The notes below the pieces were generated by a model, which made no database searches, was not told the DNA's origin, and saw only the letters and a program-made list of their open reading frames with translations. 64,000 bases of DNA from the NCBI GenBank assembly GCA_022710725.1, contig JAKLGK010000002.1, positions 62,001 through 126,000 on the forward strand. Reading direction: 5' to 3'. This DNA comes from Verrucomicrobiota bacterium. Its GTDB lineage: Bacteria; Verrucomicrobiota; Kiritimatiellia; CAIQIC01; JAGNIJ01. Positions 1-7,391 of this stretch are shown in pieces. The first letter of the stretch is position 1; each line of letters opens with the position of its first letter. The position numbers were made by a program, and so were the translations under genes.

Positions 1-2
1 GC

Positions 3-1490
3 AAGATGCCCGACCCGACCGGCGTGGCCACCTATCACAGCGGCGCGGACGACGATGAAAATGCCAGCGACGACGCGCCCAGCAAGGGGGCGAAGATATC
101 GGCCTTCCTGTTCGGTGGACGCACGGGCACGATCCCGACCGGCCGCGACACGGACATGGACCTCGTGGATGACGGGACCGAGTTCGCCCTGGGCGGCCCG
201 GACGCCGGGCGCGACCCGCGGGTGAACAAGCTGGTCCAGCCGTTCCACGCGCTGGAAACCATCCCGTACTCCCTGCTGCGGCTCGGCCCGGTCCCGCTGG
301 ACACCATGATTCCGCGCGCGGGCATCGCCGACATGGAGTCCCTGCGCCACGACGAGGGCGTCTATGCCAGCCTGCGCGGCTTCCCATGGGAGTCGTGGAA
401 ACATCCGGATTCCGTGGTGGAATTCACGACCAAGCTGCCGTCCGGCGTCGAGACCCGTCGGCCGGAAATCACCAGCCAGTGGTACAGCCAGCACGGCGTG
501 GGCGACCCGTATGACGCGCGCAACAAGTGGGAACTCGGCGTGCCTCGCCAGGACCTCGCCGGCGCGAAAGCGGCGCCGCCCTACGGGTACAGCGGGCGCT
601 GGGTCTACGGCACCACGCTGGCCGGGGCTTACGTGAACGACGCGGTGATGGAACTCTATTCGCCGATCTTCAGCCTGACCCTTCCGCCGCTGACCTCGAC
701 GGATACGAACAACGTGAACAGCTTCCACCTGGTCTTCCACGAGTGGCTGGACCTGGCGGACGTCAACGACCGGGTCAAGGTCGAGATCATCCGGCCGGGC
801 ACGCCGGCGGATATCGCCACGCGGACCTCGGCCACGAACAAGCCCCCGATCGTCGTCGTGCCGGAGCGCAACAGCGCGTTCAACACGACCGGCCAGTGGC
901 GGCGGGTCATCGCCCCGCTGGATATCGCCGCCAACGAGCAGAACCTGTATCTGCGGTTCACGCTGCAGTCGGATTCCAGCGGCGTCGCGGGCGGCTGGTA
1001 CATCGACGACGTCGCCATCGCGCAGGGCGGGTCGATCCTCGGCACCGTCACCAACGGCGCCGGGCTCGATGTGATGCTCTACGGCGTCAACGACGTCGCG
1101 ACGGAGTTGGGCTCGACCGAGGCCGACGGCAGCGGCGGGTTCCAGTTCGGCTTCCTGCCGCAGGGGCAGTACTTCCTGTACAGCGGGACCAACACCGTCG
1201 GCCCATTCACGGTGGACGGCGCCACCTGGTCGCAGTGGGCCAGCCTGACGAACGGCGTGGACCTGACGCCGTTCGACCTGGCGGGCGTCGCGGCCCTGCC
1301 GGGCCGGACGATCCAGTGGGCGGCCACCGTCGGCGCGTCGTACACGATCGAGTACGCCGACCAGATGGTCAACAACCCGCCGTGGACCGTGCTAGCCTCC
1401 GGCGTCGTGGCGGTGAGCGACCCGATGACCTACGTGGATCCGACGCCGGCCGCGCCGGCGCTCCGGTTCTACCGGGTGTGGAGGGAGTAG
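3..1490 (+). CDS. Secreted multidomain protein, C-terminal part (5' end outside window)
   Basis: The frame is open to the left edge and the first ATG (base 6) is not followed by a signal peptide, so this is probably the end of a larger exported protein. Residues about 215-340 look like a jelly-roll domain of the kind found in metalloprotease accessory regions, ending in the block GGWYIDDVAI. Residues about 343-400 resemble a carboxypeptidase-regulatory/Cna-B-like beta domain (ILGTVTNG to GFLPQGQYFLYSG). The last 75 residues, ending in RFYRVWRE, resemble the short beta-rich module at the C-terminus of many large PVC surface proteins. No catalytic residues are visible in this part. The function of the whole protein cannot be told from here. 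Coding is convincing from the G/C-rich third codon positions. Confidence 0.75.
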   Translation, partial: KMPDPTGVATYHSGADDDENASDDAPSKGAKISAFLFGGRTGTIPTGRDTDMDLVDDGTEFALGGPDAGRDPRVNKLVQPFHALETIPYSLLRLGPVPLDTMIPRAGIADMESLRHDEGVYASLRGFPWESWKHPDSVVEFTTKLPSGVETRRPEITSQWYSQHGVGDPYDARNKWELGVPRQDLAGAKAAPPYGYSGRWVYGTTLAGAYVNDAVMELYSPIFSLTLPPLTSTDTNNVNSFHLVFHEWLDLADVNDRVKVEIIRPGTPADIATRTSATNKPPIVVVPERNSAFNTTGQWRRVIAPLDIAANEQNLYLRFTLQSDSSGVAGGWYIDDVAIAQGGSILGTVTNGAGLDVMLYGVNDVATELGSTEADGSGGFQFGFLPQGQYFLYSGTNTVGPFTVDGATWSQWASLTNGVDLTPFDLAGVAALPGRTIQWAATVGASYTIEYADQMVNNPPWTVLASGVVAVSDPMTYVDPTPAAPALRFYRVWRE

Positions 1491-1574
1491 GGGGCGGGCC
1501 TTCTGTGGGCAGGGCGGCTTGGCTCACGTGTCCGCCGAAGCGCGAGGCGCGAAGGCGGAAGCCGCTGGGGCTTC

Positions 1575-1595
1575 GGCGCGTTGGGCCAACGCGCC
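1575..1595. repeat. Perfect 10-bp inverted repeat in intergenic region
   Basis: Arms GGCGCGTTGG and CCAACGCGCC are separated by one base, in the 219-bp gap between the truncated gene and the lipoprotein gene. No T-tract follows, so it is not a typical intrinsic terminator. The surrounding bases (1525-1575) are rich in short GCG palindromes. It may be a dispersed palindromic repeat or a rho-dependent 3' structure. Confidence 0.5.
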
Positions 1596-1624
1596 CTACC
1601 CGTGGGGGAGCGGGGCCCCGGCAA

Positions 1625-1641
1625 AATTGTGCATGACAATT
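1625..1641. promoter_or_regulatory. Possible operator: AATTGT-N5-ACAATT
   Basis: A perfect 6-bp inverted repeat with a 5-bp spacer lies 69 bp upstream of the lipoprotein start, in locally AT-richer DNA. Its size and symmetry suit a dimeric repressor or activator. No confident -35/-10 pair was found beside it. Confidence 0.3.
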
Positions 1642-1709
1642 CGGAACGAATGGCGTAAGAAGCAACAAAAGGCAAACTGTCGCATAGTGACGCGGGCAAG
1701 GAGAATAAG

Positions 1710-2693
1710 ATGAAAAAAATGTGGATGTGGAGTTCGGTAGCCGTCCTCGCCGCGGGCCTCGTCGTTCTCCTTGGCTGCGAATGGACGACCAGCACGGATT
1801 CGTTCAATACCTCCAAGGGCGCCGGGATCTCCATCAACTTCTCGGGCGTGTACTACGGCAACCTCTCCGGTGGCCGGGCCGTGGCCGGCACGTCGGGCAG
1901 CACGATCAGCCGGCTCGTGCTCCAGCACGCGGGCAATTCGGTCAAGGTGGTGGACAACAACGGCTCCACGTACGAGGGCTCCATCGGCTCGCCGGGCGTC
2001 ATCGCCCCGCCGTCGTCGAGCGGCGTCTATCCCGCCGGCGCCCAGTTGGCGCAGGCCCAGGTCAACTTCTCCGGCCATGACAACGTCGCCAACCGCAACG
2101 TCAACTTCGCAGGCATCATCCACGGCGTCGCCGTGGACGACGTCCAGGGGCAGACGGAAACCGAAACGACCACGGTCACCCGGAACGACACGCAGACCGA
2201 CAGCCAGTCGAACAGCGTCTCCACCACGGAGAATTTCACGTGGTCGACGAACCAGACCACGATCACATCCGACGGCACGAACATCACGACCAAGCTCACG
2301 ATCGTGGCCTTCGACGAGTTCGGCAACGAGGTGTACCGGTCCGAGCAGACCTACACGGTGACCCCGTCCGGCAGCAGCAACCTGGTCAGCCAATCCATCA
2401 CGGACAACCGCTCCAGCGGCCGCACCCGCAGCCGCGATCGCAGCCAGGACTACGAGCAGATCGACGAGACGGTGGAGTACACCAAGTACTACATTACCGA
2501 GGCCAACACCCAGTACCGCATGCAGGGGACATGGGTGGAAGAGGCCGGCGTATCGTCGGGCGTGGATGCCCTTTCCGCCGGCACGGCCGGTGTGATCACG
2601 GAAGTCACGCCCAGCGGCGCGCCGGGCGGGTCGACGGATACGGGCGGCGGCACCACCGATACGGGCACCGACACCGCCACCACGACAGAGTGA
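1710..2693 (+). CDS. Putative lipoprotein of unknown function
   Basis: 327 residues. A charged start (MKKMWMW), a hydrophobic stretch and a lipobox LLGC put the lipidated Cys at residue 23, so the mature protein should be membrane-anchored outside the cytoplasm. The Shine-Dalgarno AAGGAGA lies just upstream of the ATG. Residues about 45-145 could be a compact beta domain with no family I recognise. Residues about 145-270 are Thr/Ser/Gln/Asn-rich with many charged residues, and the tail is a low-complexity Gly/Thr/Asp repeat. No enzymatic motif is visible. An intrinsic terminator follows at 2720, so it is probably a monocistronic unit. Confidence 0.75.
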   Translation: MKKMWMWSSVAVLAAGLVVLLGCEWTTSTDSFNTSKGAGISINFSGVYYGNLSGGRAVAGTSGSTISRLVLQHAGNSVKVVDNNGSTYEGSIGSPGVIAPPSSSGVYPAGAQLAQAQVNFSGHDNVANRNVNFAGIIHGVAVDDVQGQTETETTTVTRNDTQTDSQSNSVSTTENFTWSTNQTTITSDGTNITTKLTIVAFDEFGNEVYRSEQTYTVTPSGSSNLVSQSITDNRSSGRTRSRDRSQDYEQIDETVEYTKYYITEANTQYRMQGTWVEEAGVSSGVDALSAGTAGVITEVTPSGAPGGSTDTGGGTTDTGTDTATTTE

Positions 2694-2719
2694 CCGGTTT
2701 GTAACCCGTTCGTTTTCAG

Positions 2720-2751
2720 CGCCCTCCGCTCCGGCGGGGGGCGTTGTGTTT
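2720..2751 (+). terminator. Rho-independent terminator after the lipoprotein gene
   Basis: A 10-bp GC-rich stem (CGCCCTCCGC paired with GCGGGGGGCG, one G-T pair, TCCG loop) is followed by TTGTGTTT on the plus strand. It lies 27 bp after the lipoprotein stop and before the convergent mtnP gene. Confidence 0.7.
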
Positions 2752-2777
2752 GGGAGGGCCGGCGTCCTCGCCAGCCG

Positions 2778-3659
2778 TTATTTCAGGTACTTGCCCACGA
2801 TCGGCGCCAGGCGCTCGCGCTGCGCGGGCGGGATGACGTCGGGGCGGGTCAGGATGGCGTTCTCCAGGGCGCGCCCGCAGCCGCACGGCCGGGCTTCGGG
2901 CAGGCGGGCGACGACCCGCCGCAGGATCTCGCCGGCCAGCCCGGCGTTCGCCTTGAGGTTGCCGAGGATCATGTCCAGCGAGACGGTTTCCTCGGACTCG
3001 TGCCAGCAGTCGTAGTCGGTCACCATGCAGGCCGCGGCGTAGCAGATCTCCGCCTCGCGGCACAGCTTGGCTTCGGCGAGGCTGGTCATCCCGATCACGT
3101 CGAACCCGAAGCGCCGGTAGTAGAGCGACTCGGCCTTCGTGGAGAAAGCCGGGCCTTCCATGTTGACGTAGGTGCCGCCGCTCTGGACCTTCTGGCCCTG
3201 GTAGCGGGCGTCGCCGGAAACGATCTCCTGCGTCACGGCGTGCAGGTGGTGCCGCAGGTCGGGACAAACGGGCTCCGCGAAGGCGACGTGCGCCACCAGC
3301 CCGTGCCCGAAAAAGGTGTGCTCCGCCGACCGCTTCGTGCGGTCGAAGTACTGGTCCGGCAGGCAGACGTCGCGCGGGCGCAGGTCCTCGCGCAGGCTGC
3401 CGACCGCGCTGATCCCGATCACGCGCTCCACGCCCAATTCCTTGAACCCGAAGATATTGGCCCGGTGGTTCAGCTCGGAGGGCAGGATATGGTGCCCGTG
3501 CCCGTGCCGCGGCAGGAAGAAGAGTTCCGTGGCGCCCAGCTTGCCCTGGACGAACGGTTCCGACGGCCGCCCGAATGGGGTTTCGATGTCCACGGTCTTC
3601 GTGTCCCGAAGCCCGACCAGTTCGTACAAACCCGTCCCGCCGATGATGCCCAGTTTCAT
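2778..3659 (-). CDS. mtnP: S-methyl-5'-thioadenosine phosphorylase
   Basis: 293 residues, full length for the MTAP/PNP trimeric phosphorylase family. It cleaves methylthioadenosine with phosphate to adenine and methylthioribose 1-phosphate, starting methionine salvage in the cytosol. Visible family blocks are IIGGTGLYE at the N-terminus, PRHGHGHHILPSELNHRANI, the substrate block YVNMEGPAFSTKAES, MTSLAEAKLCREAE, and TDYDCW near residue 215. The Asp residues of TDYDCW favour 6-aminopurine (adenosine-type) over inosine-type substrates. SpeA in this window suggests polyamine synthesis, which produces MTA. No other salvage genes (mtnA, mtnB) are adjacent, and adenosine phosphorylase activity is also possible. 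Confidence 0.93.
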   Translation of the reverse strand: MKLGIIGGTGLYELVGLRDTKTVDIETPFGRPSEPFVQGKLGATELFFLPRHGHGHHILPSELNHRANIFGFKELGVERVIGISAVGSLREDLRPRDVCLPDQYFDRTKRSAEHTFFGHGLVAHVAFAEPVCPDLRHHLHAVTQEIVSGDARYQGQKVQSGGTYVNMEGPAFSTKAESLYYRRFGFDVIGMTSLAEAKLCREAEICYAAACMVTDYDCWHESEETVSLDMILGNLKANAGLAGEILRRVVARLPEARPCGCGRALENAILTRPDVIPPAQRERLAPIVGKYLK

Positions 3660-3688
3660 GCGATTCTCCCGTTGAGCCGACCGGGGGC

Positions 3689-3718
3689 ACTATAGCGGGG
3701 CCGGGGTGGAGAGGGCAA
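3689..3718 (-). promoter_or_regulatory. Candidate sigma70-type promoter for mtnP
   Basis: Read on the minus strand, TTGCCC and TATAGT are 18 bp apart, with the -10 box about 30 bp upstream of the mtnP ATG. It was found by eye only. Confidence 0.4.
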
Positions 3719-3803
3719 GTGGCAGGTAACAGAGTGGCAAAGTGACAGGGTGGCAAAGTGCGGGAGTGCGTCAATTCGACGTTGGACGTTGGTTGTTGGA
3801 AGT
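3719..3803. repeat. Short direct repeats in the mtnP-glgC intergenic region
   Basis: GTGGCAAAGTG occurs twice about 18 bp apart (from 3734 and 3750) within a degenerate series of GTGGCA/GTGACA units. Next to it, 3775-3800 has a second series built on GTTGGACGTTGG and GTTGTTGGA. The tract lies between divergent genes and encodes nothing evident. It looks like a dispersed intergenic simple repeat rather than an operator. Confidence 0.5.
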
Positions 3804-3835
3804 GGACGCCTTCCCCTGAATCCTTTCCTCCCTCC

Positions 3836-3865
3836 TTGCCTTCGTGTCAGGTGCCGCGCTATGAT
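3836..3865 (+). promoter_or_regulatory. Candidate sigma70-type promoter for glgC
   Basis: TTGCCT and TATGAT are separated by 18 bp and end 28 bp upstream of the chosen glgC start. The two alternative ATG codons at 3861 and 3864 fall inside the -10 box, which argues for the start at 3894. Confidence 0.45.
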
Positions 3866-3893
3866 GTCTATTGAAAACGGGGCAAGGCACATC

Positions 3894-5120
3894 ATGAACG
3901 TCGTCGGCGTGATCATGGGCGGGGGCGAGGGGAGCCGGCTGCAGCCGTTGACCCGGGACCGGGCCAAGCCGGCGGTGCCCATCGCGGGCAAGTACCGGCT
4001 GGTGGACATCCCCATCAGCAACTGCATCAATAGCGGCATCCGCCACATCTTCCTCCTGACCCAGTTCAACAGTGTCTCGCTGCACCGGCACGTCCAGACG
4101 ACCTACCGCTTCGACCAGTTCTCGCAGGGCTACGTGCAGATCCTGGCGGCCCAGCAGACGCCCGGCTCCGAGGAGTGGTACCAGGGCACGGCGGACGCCG
4201 TCCGCCAGAACTTCCGGTACTTCATGGACGAGACGCCGGACTACATCGTGGTCCTCTCCGGAGACCAGCTTTTCCGCATGAATTTCGCCGACGTCCTCAA
4301 GCAGCACATCGAGACGGGCGCGGAGGTGACCATCGCCACCAAGCCCGTGTCGCGGAGCGAGGCGGGCGCGCTGGGCCTCATGCAGGTGGACGCGCAGAAG
4401 CGGATCGTGCGCTTCGTGGAGAAGCCGGGGAACACGCCGGAACTCGACGGCCTGCGCGCGCCCATGTACCGCGAGGAGCGCTACCTGGCCAGCATGGGCA
4501 TCTACGTCTTCAGCACGCGGGTGCTGCGCGACCTGCTCGACAACGACCTCACGGACTTCGGCAAGCACGTGATCCCCTCGTGCATCGAGAAGCACAAGGT
4601 CTTCAGCTTCGTCTTCGAGGGCTACTGGAAGGACATCGGGACGATCCGCTCGTTCTGGGAGGCCAACGTGGCGCTCACCGAGATCGTGCCCGCCTTCAAC
4701 TTCTACGATGCTAAGGCGCCGATCCACACCCGCATGCGCTACCTGCCGCCCTCCAAGATCAACTGCTGCGACCTCAACCGCTGCCTGCTCTCCGAGGGGT
4801 GCATCATCTCCGGCCACCGCATCCTGCACTCGATCGTCGGGATCCGCGCGATCGTGGGCGAGGGGAGCGTGATCGAGCACTCCGTCATCATGGGCGCGGA
4901 TTACTACGAGAAGGAGACGCCGCCCGGCCGGCCGGCCATCGGCATCGGCCGGGACTGCTTCATCCGCCAGGCGATCGTGGATAAGAACGCGCGCATCGGC
5001 GACGGCGCCTATATCACGCCGGACGGCAAGCCCGACGGCGCGACGGATTTGTACACCGTCCGCGAGGGCATCATCGTGATCCCGAAGAACACGGTGATCC
5101 CGGCGGGAGCGCGGATCTAG
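3894..5120 (+). CDS. glgC: Glucose-1-phosphate adenylyltransferase (ADP-glucose pyrophosphorylase)
   Basis: 408 residues. It makes ADP-glucose from glucose 1-phosphate and ATP, the committed step of bacterial glycogen synthesis. The nucleotidyltransferase signature GVIMGGGEGSRLQPLT opens the protein, followed by RAKPAVPIAGKYRLVDIPIS, SNCINSG, the TQFNSVSLHRH block and QGTADAVRQN. These resemble cyanobacterial and plant enzymes more than enterobacterial ones. FVEKPG and the SMGIYVF motif follow. The C-terminal third is a left-handed beta-helix with hexapeptide-like turns. The start at 3894 places the Rossmann fold at residue 3. The longer frame from 3750 would add an arginine-rich leader overlapping the likely promoter. 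No other glycogen gene is adjacent. Confidence 0.93.
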   Translation: MNVVGVIMGGGEGSRLQPLTRDRAKPAVPIAGKYRLVDIPISNCINSGIRHIFLLTQFNSVSLHRHVQTTYRFDQFSQGYVQILAAQQTPGSEEWYQGTADAVRQNFRYFMDETPDYIVVLSGDQLFRMNFADVLKQHIETGAEVTIATKPVSRSEAGALGLMQVDAQKRIVRFVEKPGNTPELDGLRAPMYREERYLASMGIYVFSTRVLRDLLDNDLTDFGKHVIPSCIEKHKVFSFVFEGYWKDIGTIRSFWEANVALTEIVPAFNFYDAKAPIHTRMRYLPPSKINCCDLNRCLLSEGCIISGHRILHSIVGIRAIVGEGSVIEHSVIMGADYYEKETPPGRPAIGIGRDCFIRQAIVDKNARIGDGAYITPDGKPDGATDLYTVREGIIVIPKNTVIPAGARI

Positions 5121-5181
5121 GCGGCGGCATTTTCCGTTCGATGCGGGTCCGGATGACGGGTCCGGCCGCGGGAGGAACATC

Positions 5182-5610
5182 ATGCGCTTCAACACGTTGG
5201 TCCTGCTGGCCGCGCTGGCGGGCGCGGGTTATTTCCTGTGGACCCGGCTGGCCCCGCCGCCGCCTCCCCCGCCACCCCCGCCGGTTGCGGCCGGGCCGAC
5301 CCAGGTCCGCATGACCTGTCCGGCCTGCGGCGGGGAAGGGCAACTGATGCTGATCCGGGGCCATGCCAAGATGGACAAGCCCTACGCCTGCCCGATCTGC
5401 GGAGGACGGGGCTTTGTCGCCCGCGTGCCTCCGCCGGGCGCGCAGGCATGCCCCGACTGCAAGGGGATGGGCAAGCGCCTGTACAATTCGCAGACGCAAC
5501 GCTTCGTCAACTGTCCGCCGAGCGAGAAGGAACTGGCCGCGCGCCTTCACGGCAGCCCGTGCCAGCGGTGCGGATCGACCGGCTACCTGGTCAAGCCGCC
5601 GGGCCGGTAG
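5182..5610 (+). CDS. Membrane-anchored DnaJ-type zinc-finger protein
   Basis: 142 residues. One N-terminal hydrophobic segment (about 5-22) acts as an anchor or uncleaved signal, followed by a run of prolines. Four CxxCxGxG-type motifs follow (CPACGGEG, CPICGGRG, CPDCKGMG, CQRCGSTG), the arrangement of the DnaJ cysteine-rich domain that binds two zinc ions. There is no J domain, so it is not a DnaJ. It probably binds unfolded or redox-sensitive protein at the membrane, but that is inference. The next gene, 7 bp downstream, encodes a second anchored protein with the same finger type, suggesting a working pair. Confidence 0.75.
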   Translation: MRFNTLVLLAALAGAGYFLWTRLAPPPPPPPPPPVAAGPTQVRMTCPACGGEGQLMLIRGHAKMDKPYACPICGGRGFVARVPPPGAQACPDCKGMGKRLYNSQTQRFVNCPPSEKELAARLHGSPCQRCGSTGYLVKPPGR

Positions 5611-5617
5611 GTGAGGC

Positions 5618-6550
5618 ATGGAAGACTTCCACAGGATGGAGCCCGAGAGCGCGGGAAACGCGAAACTTCGCCTGCGCGAGGGGGGCGCGCCGCTGACCGA
5701 GCCGGGACGACCCTGCCCCTCGTGCGGAACGATCATGCCGTCCTCGCTGCGGGTGTGCCCGCGCTGCGGCTCCGGCGGCGACGCCGGAGGAAAGAGGCGG
5801 GCCCCGCTCGTGAGGAGATCGTCCTTCCGCTGGGGCCGGGTCCTGGGCCGCCTGGCCGGGCTGGCGCTGGTCGCGGGTCTCGTCGCCGCCGCGCTGCTGG
5901 GGTGGCCGTGGTACCAGGGCCGCCTGCAGGAGGTTCAGGGCGCCCGGCTCCGCCAGGCGCGGGCGGACATGGACGCGCAGTATCCGGCATACGAGGTCGG
6001 GCAGGCCGTGACCTTGCGGAGCATCAGCGGCGCCGCGGCTTCCGGCGTGCTGGTGGGCGTCGGGTCCGACGGCGTGCTGCTCGAATCCGCGAGAGGCGCG
6101 AAGGCCACGATCCCGTTTCACCTGTTGGACGGCGACACGCTTCTACGCTTCGACAAGCAATTGCGGGAGGAGGCCGTCCGCCGGCAGGCCGCGCTGCCGG
6201 AACGGTGGTGGGAGAAGGCCTGGCTGGTGCTGGCCCCGCAGGATTTCCGGCTGGACGCGGAAAAGGCCCGGCGTTTTGCCGACTCCCGGCATTGCGCCTT
6301 CTGCCAGGACACCCGTTTCATGAACTGCGCGAAATGCGGCGGGCGCGGGACCGTGCCCGAAGAGATCTCGGCTCCCTGCGCCCAGTGCAAGGGGACGGGG
6401 TCGTATACCCCCCGGGTCGGCAGCGGCGGGACCCCCTGCCCGTTCTGCCGCGGGACGGGATACCGGGCCGAAACGCGCCAAAAAGCCTGTGCCGCCTGCG
6501 GCGGATCCGGACGGGTTCCCTGTACCCATTGCGGGCGGCCCTCCCCGTGA
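5618..6550 (+). CDS. Membrane protein with N-terminal zinc ribbon and C-terminal DnaJ-type zinc fingers
   Basis: 310 residues. A cytosolic zinc ribbon (CPSCG, CPRCG) at about 34-52 is followed by one transmembrane helix at about 72-95. A globular part at about 105-215 contains a KATIPFHLLDGD block. A C-terminal cysteine-rich domain (from about 225) has CAFC, CAKCGGRG, CAQCKGTG, CPFCRGTG, CAACGGSG and CTHCG. It follows the smaller zinc-finger gene by 7 bp and ends before a 239-bp gap and the pilus locus. Function unknown. The shared fold, spacing and membrane anchoring suggest the pair act together, perhaps as a thiol or folding system for exported proteins. Confidence 0.75.
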   Translation: MEDFHRMEPESAGNAKLRLREGGAPLTEPGRPCPSCGTIMPSSLRVCPRCGSGGDAGGKRRAPLVRRSSFRWGRVLGRLAGLALVAGLVAAALLGWPWYQGRLQEVQGARLRQARADMDAQYPAYEVGQAVTLRSISGAAASGVLVGVGSDGVLLESARGAKATIPFHLLDGDTLLRFDKQLREEAVRRQAALPERWWEKAWLVLAPQDFRLDAEKARRFADSRHCAFCQDTRFMNCAKCGGRGTVPEEISAPCAQCKGTGSYTPRVGSGGTPCPFCRGTGYRAETRQKACAACGGSGRVPCTHCGRPSP

Positions 6551-6604
6551 GGCCGTGGATCGCCGCGGGGCCAAAAAAAAGCAGGCGCGACGCGCATTCC
6601 CTTG

Positions 6605-6634
6605 TTGACTCTGGATTCTGGATTTTCATATATT
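6605..6634 (+). promoter_or_regulatory. Candidate promoter for the pilus/secretin locus
   Basis: TTGACT and TATATT are separated by 18 bp in an AT-rich patch of the 239-bp gap before the locus. The spacer contains a short direct repeat (CTGGATT twice). The long leader (about 150 bp) to the first start codon at 6790 leaves room for other control. Confidence 0.5.
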
Positions 6635-6789
6635 CCACTAACGCTGCGGGGTGTTCAGAGACGTTTGGGCGGCATGGCTGTCGCACCGGTCGGGCGCGGT
6701 GTTTTTTGCGCGGGGGAAGCGGGGAGAATCCGCGCCGCGAGGCGGGAGCCGCAGGTCAACGTATGGAACACAGCGGGGGAGGAATCGGG

Positions 6790-7386
6790 ATGAGAAAGCG
6801 GTCATGCGGCCTGATCGTGGTAATGATCCTGTTCATGGCGAGCCACGTCCTGGAATCCACGGCCCAGCCGCCCCCGCCGGCGGCGTCCCGGCCGGTGGAT
6901 ATCCGCGCCATGAAGGGCGGGAAAGCCATCACCCCGCAGTACCAGTTGCTCAAGGGCCAGGCCATGGCCCGCACGCGCGAATGGTTCCAGATCCTGACCC
7001 AGTACGAGACCGATCCCGAGTGGATGGACGAGCTCACCTTCACCTATTACGTGCTCGTGCGCGACAAGGTCGGCCCGCAAAAGGGGCCCGTGCTGTTCCG
7101 CGGAGACGTGACCTACGTCACGATCCAGGAGGGCAAGCACATGAGCGACATGTACCTCCACCCGAGCACGCTGGCCCGGTACGGCGAGGTGGAGGCCGTG
7201 GCGGTCCTGGTCACGTTCCGGGGCCAGCTCGTCGCCATGGAAAGCCAGCCGGCCTCCAACCAGCGCTGGTGGGAGCAGCTGGCCCCCGTGGAAGGATTCC
7301 TCCTCAACCGCATGCAGACCCCGTTCGCCATGATTGATTTCGACAACTACGAGGCCATCAAGCCCGGCGCGGCCGGCGGGCGCTGA
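6790..7386 (+). CDS. Exported Amuc_1102-like protein of the pilus-like locus
   Basis: 198 residues with a cleavable signal peptide (MRKRSCGLIVVMILFMASHV, likely cut near residue 26 after STAQ). The remainder is predicted to be beta-rich, with no catalytic motif. The start at 6790 is preceded by GGGGGAGG; longer readings of the frame lack a signal. It opens a five-gene block whose order (this gene, PilM-like, Amuc_1100-like, Amuc_1099-like, secretin) matches the Akkermansia muciniphila cluster Amuc_1102 to Amuc_1098. That synteny, more than sequence I can score by eye, is the basis for the name. A periplasmic role in assembling or anchoring the pilus-like apparatus is likely. Confidence 0.65.
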   Translation: MRKRSCGLIVVMILFMASHVLESTAQPPPPAASRPVDIRAMKGGKAITPQYQLLKGQAMARTREWFQILTQYETDPEWMDELTFTYYVLVRDKVGPQKGPVLFRGDVTYVTIQEGKHMSDMYLHPSTLARYGEVEAVAVLVTFRGQLVAMESQPASNQRWWEQLAPVEGFLLNRMQTPFAMIDFDNYEAIKPGAAGGR

Positions 7387-7391
7387 TCCCC

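Noticed and set aside
3750..3893. Longer N-terminus for glgC
   Set aside because: The added residues are Arg-rich with no family match, and the segment contains the likely promoter and intergenic repeats.
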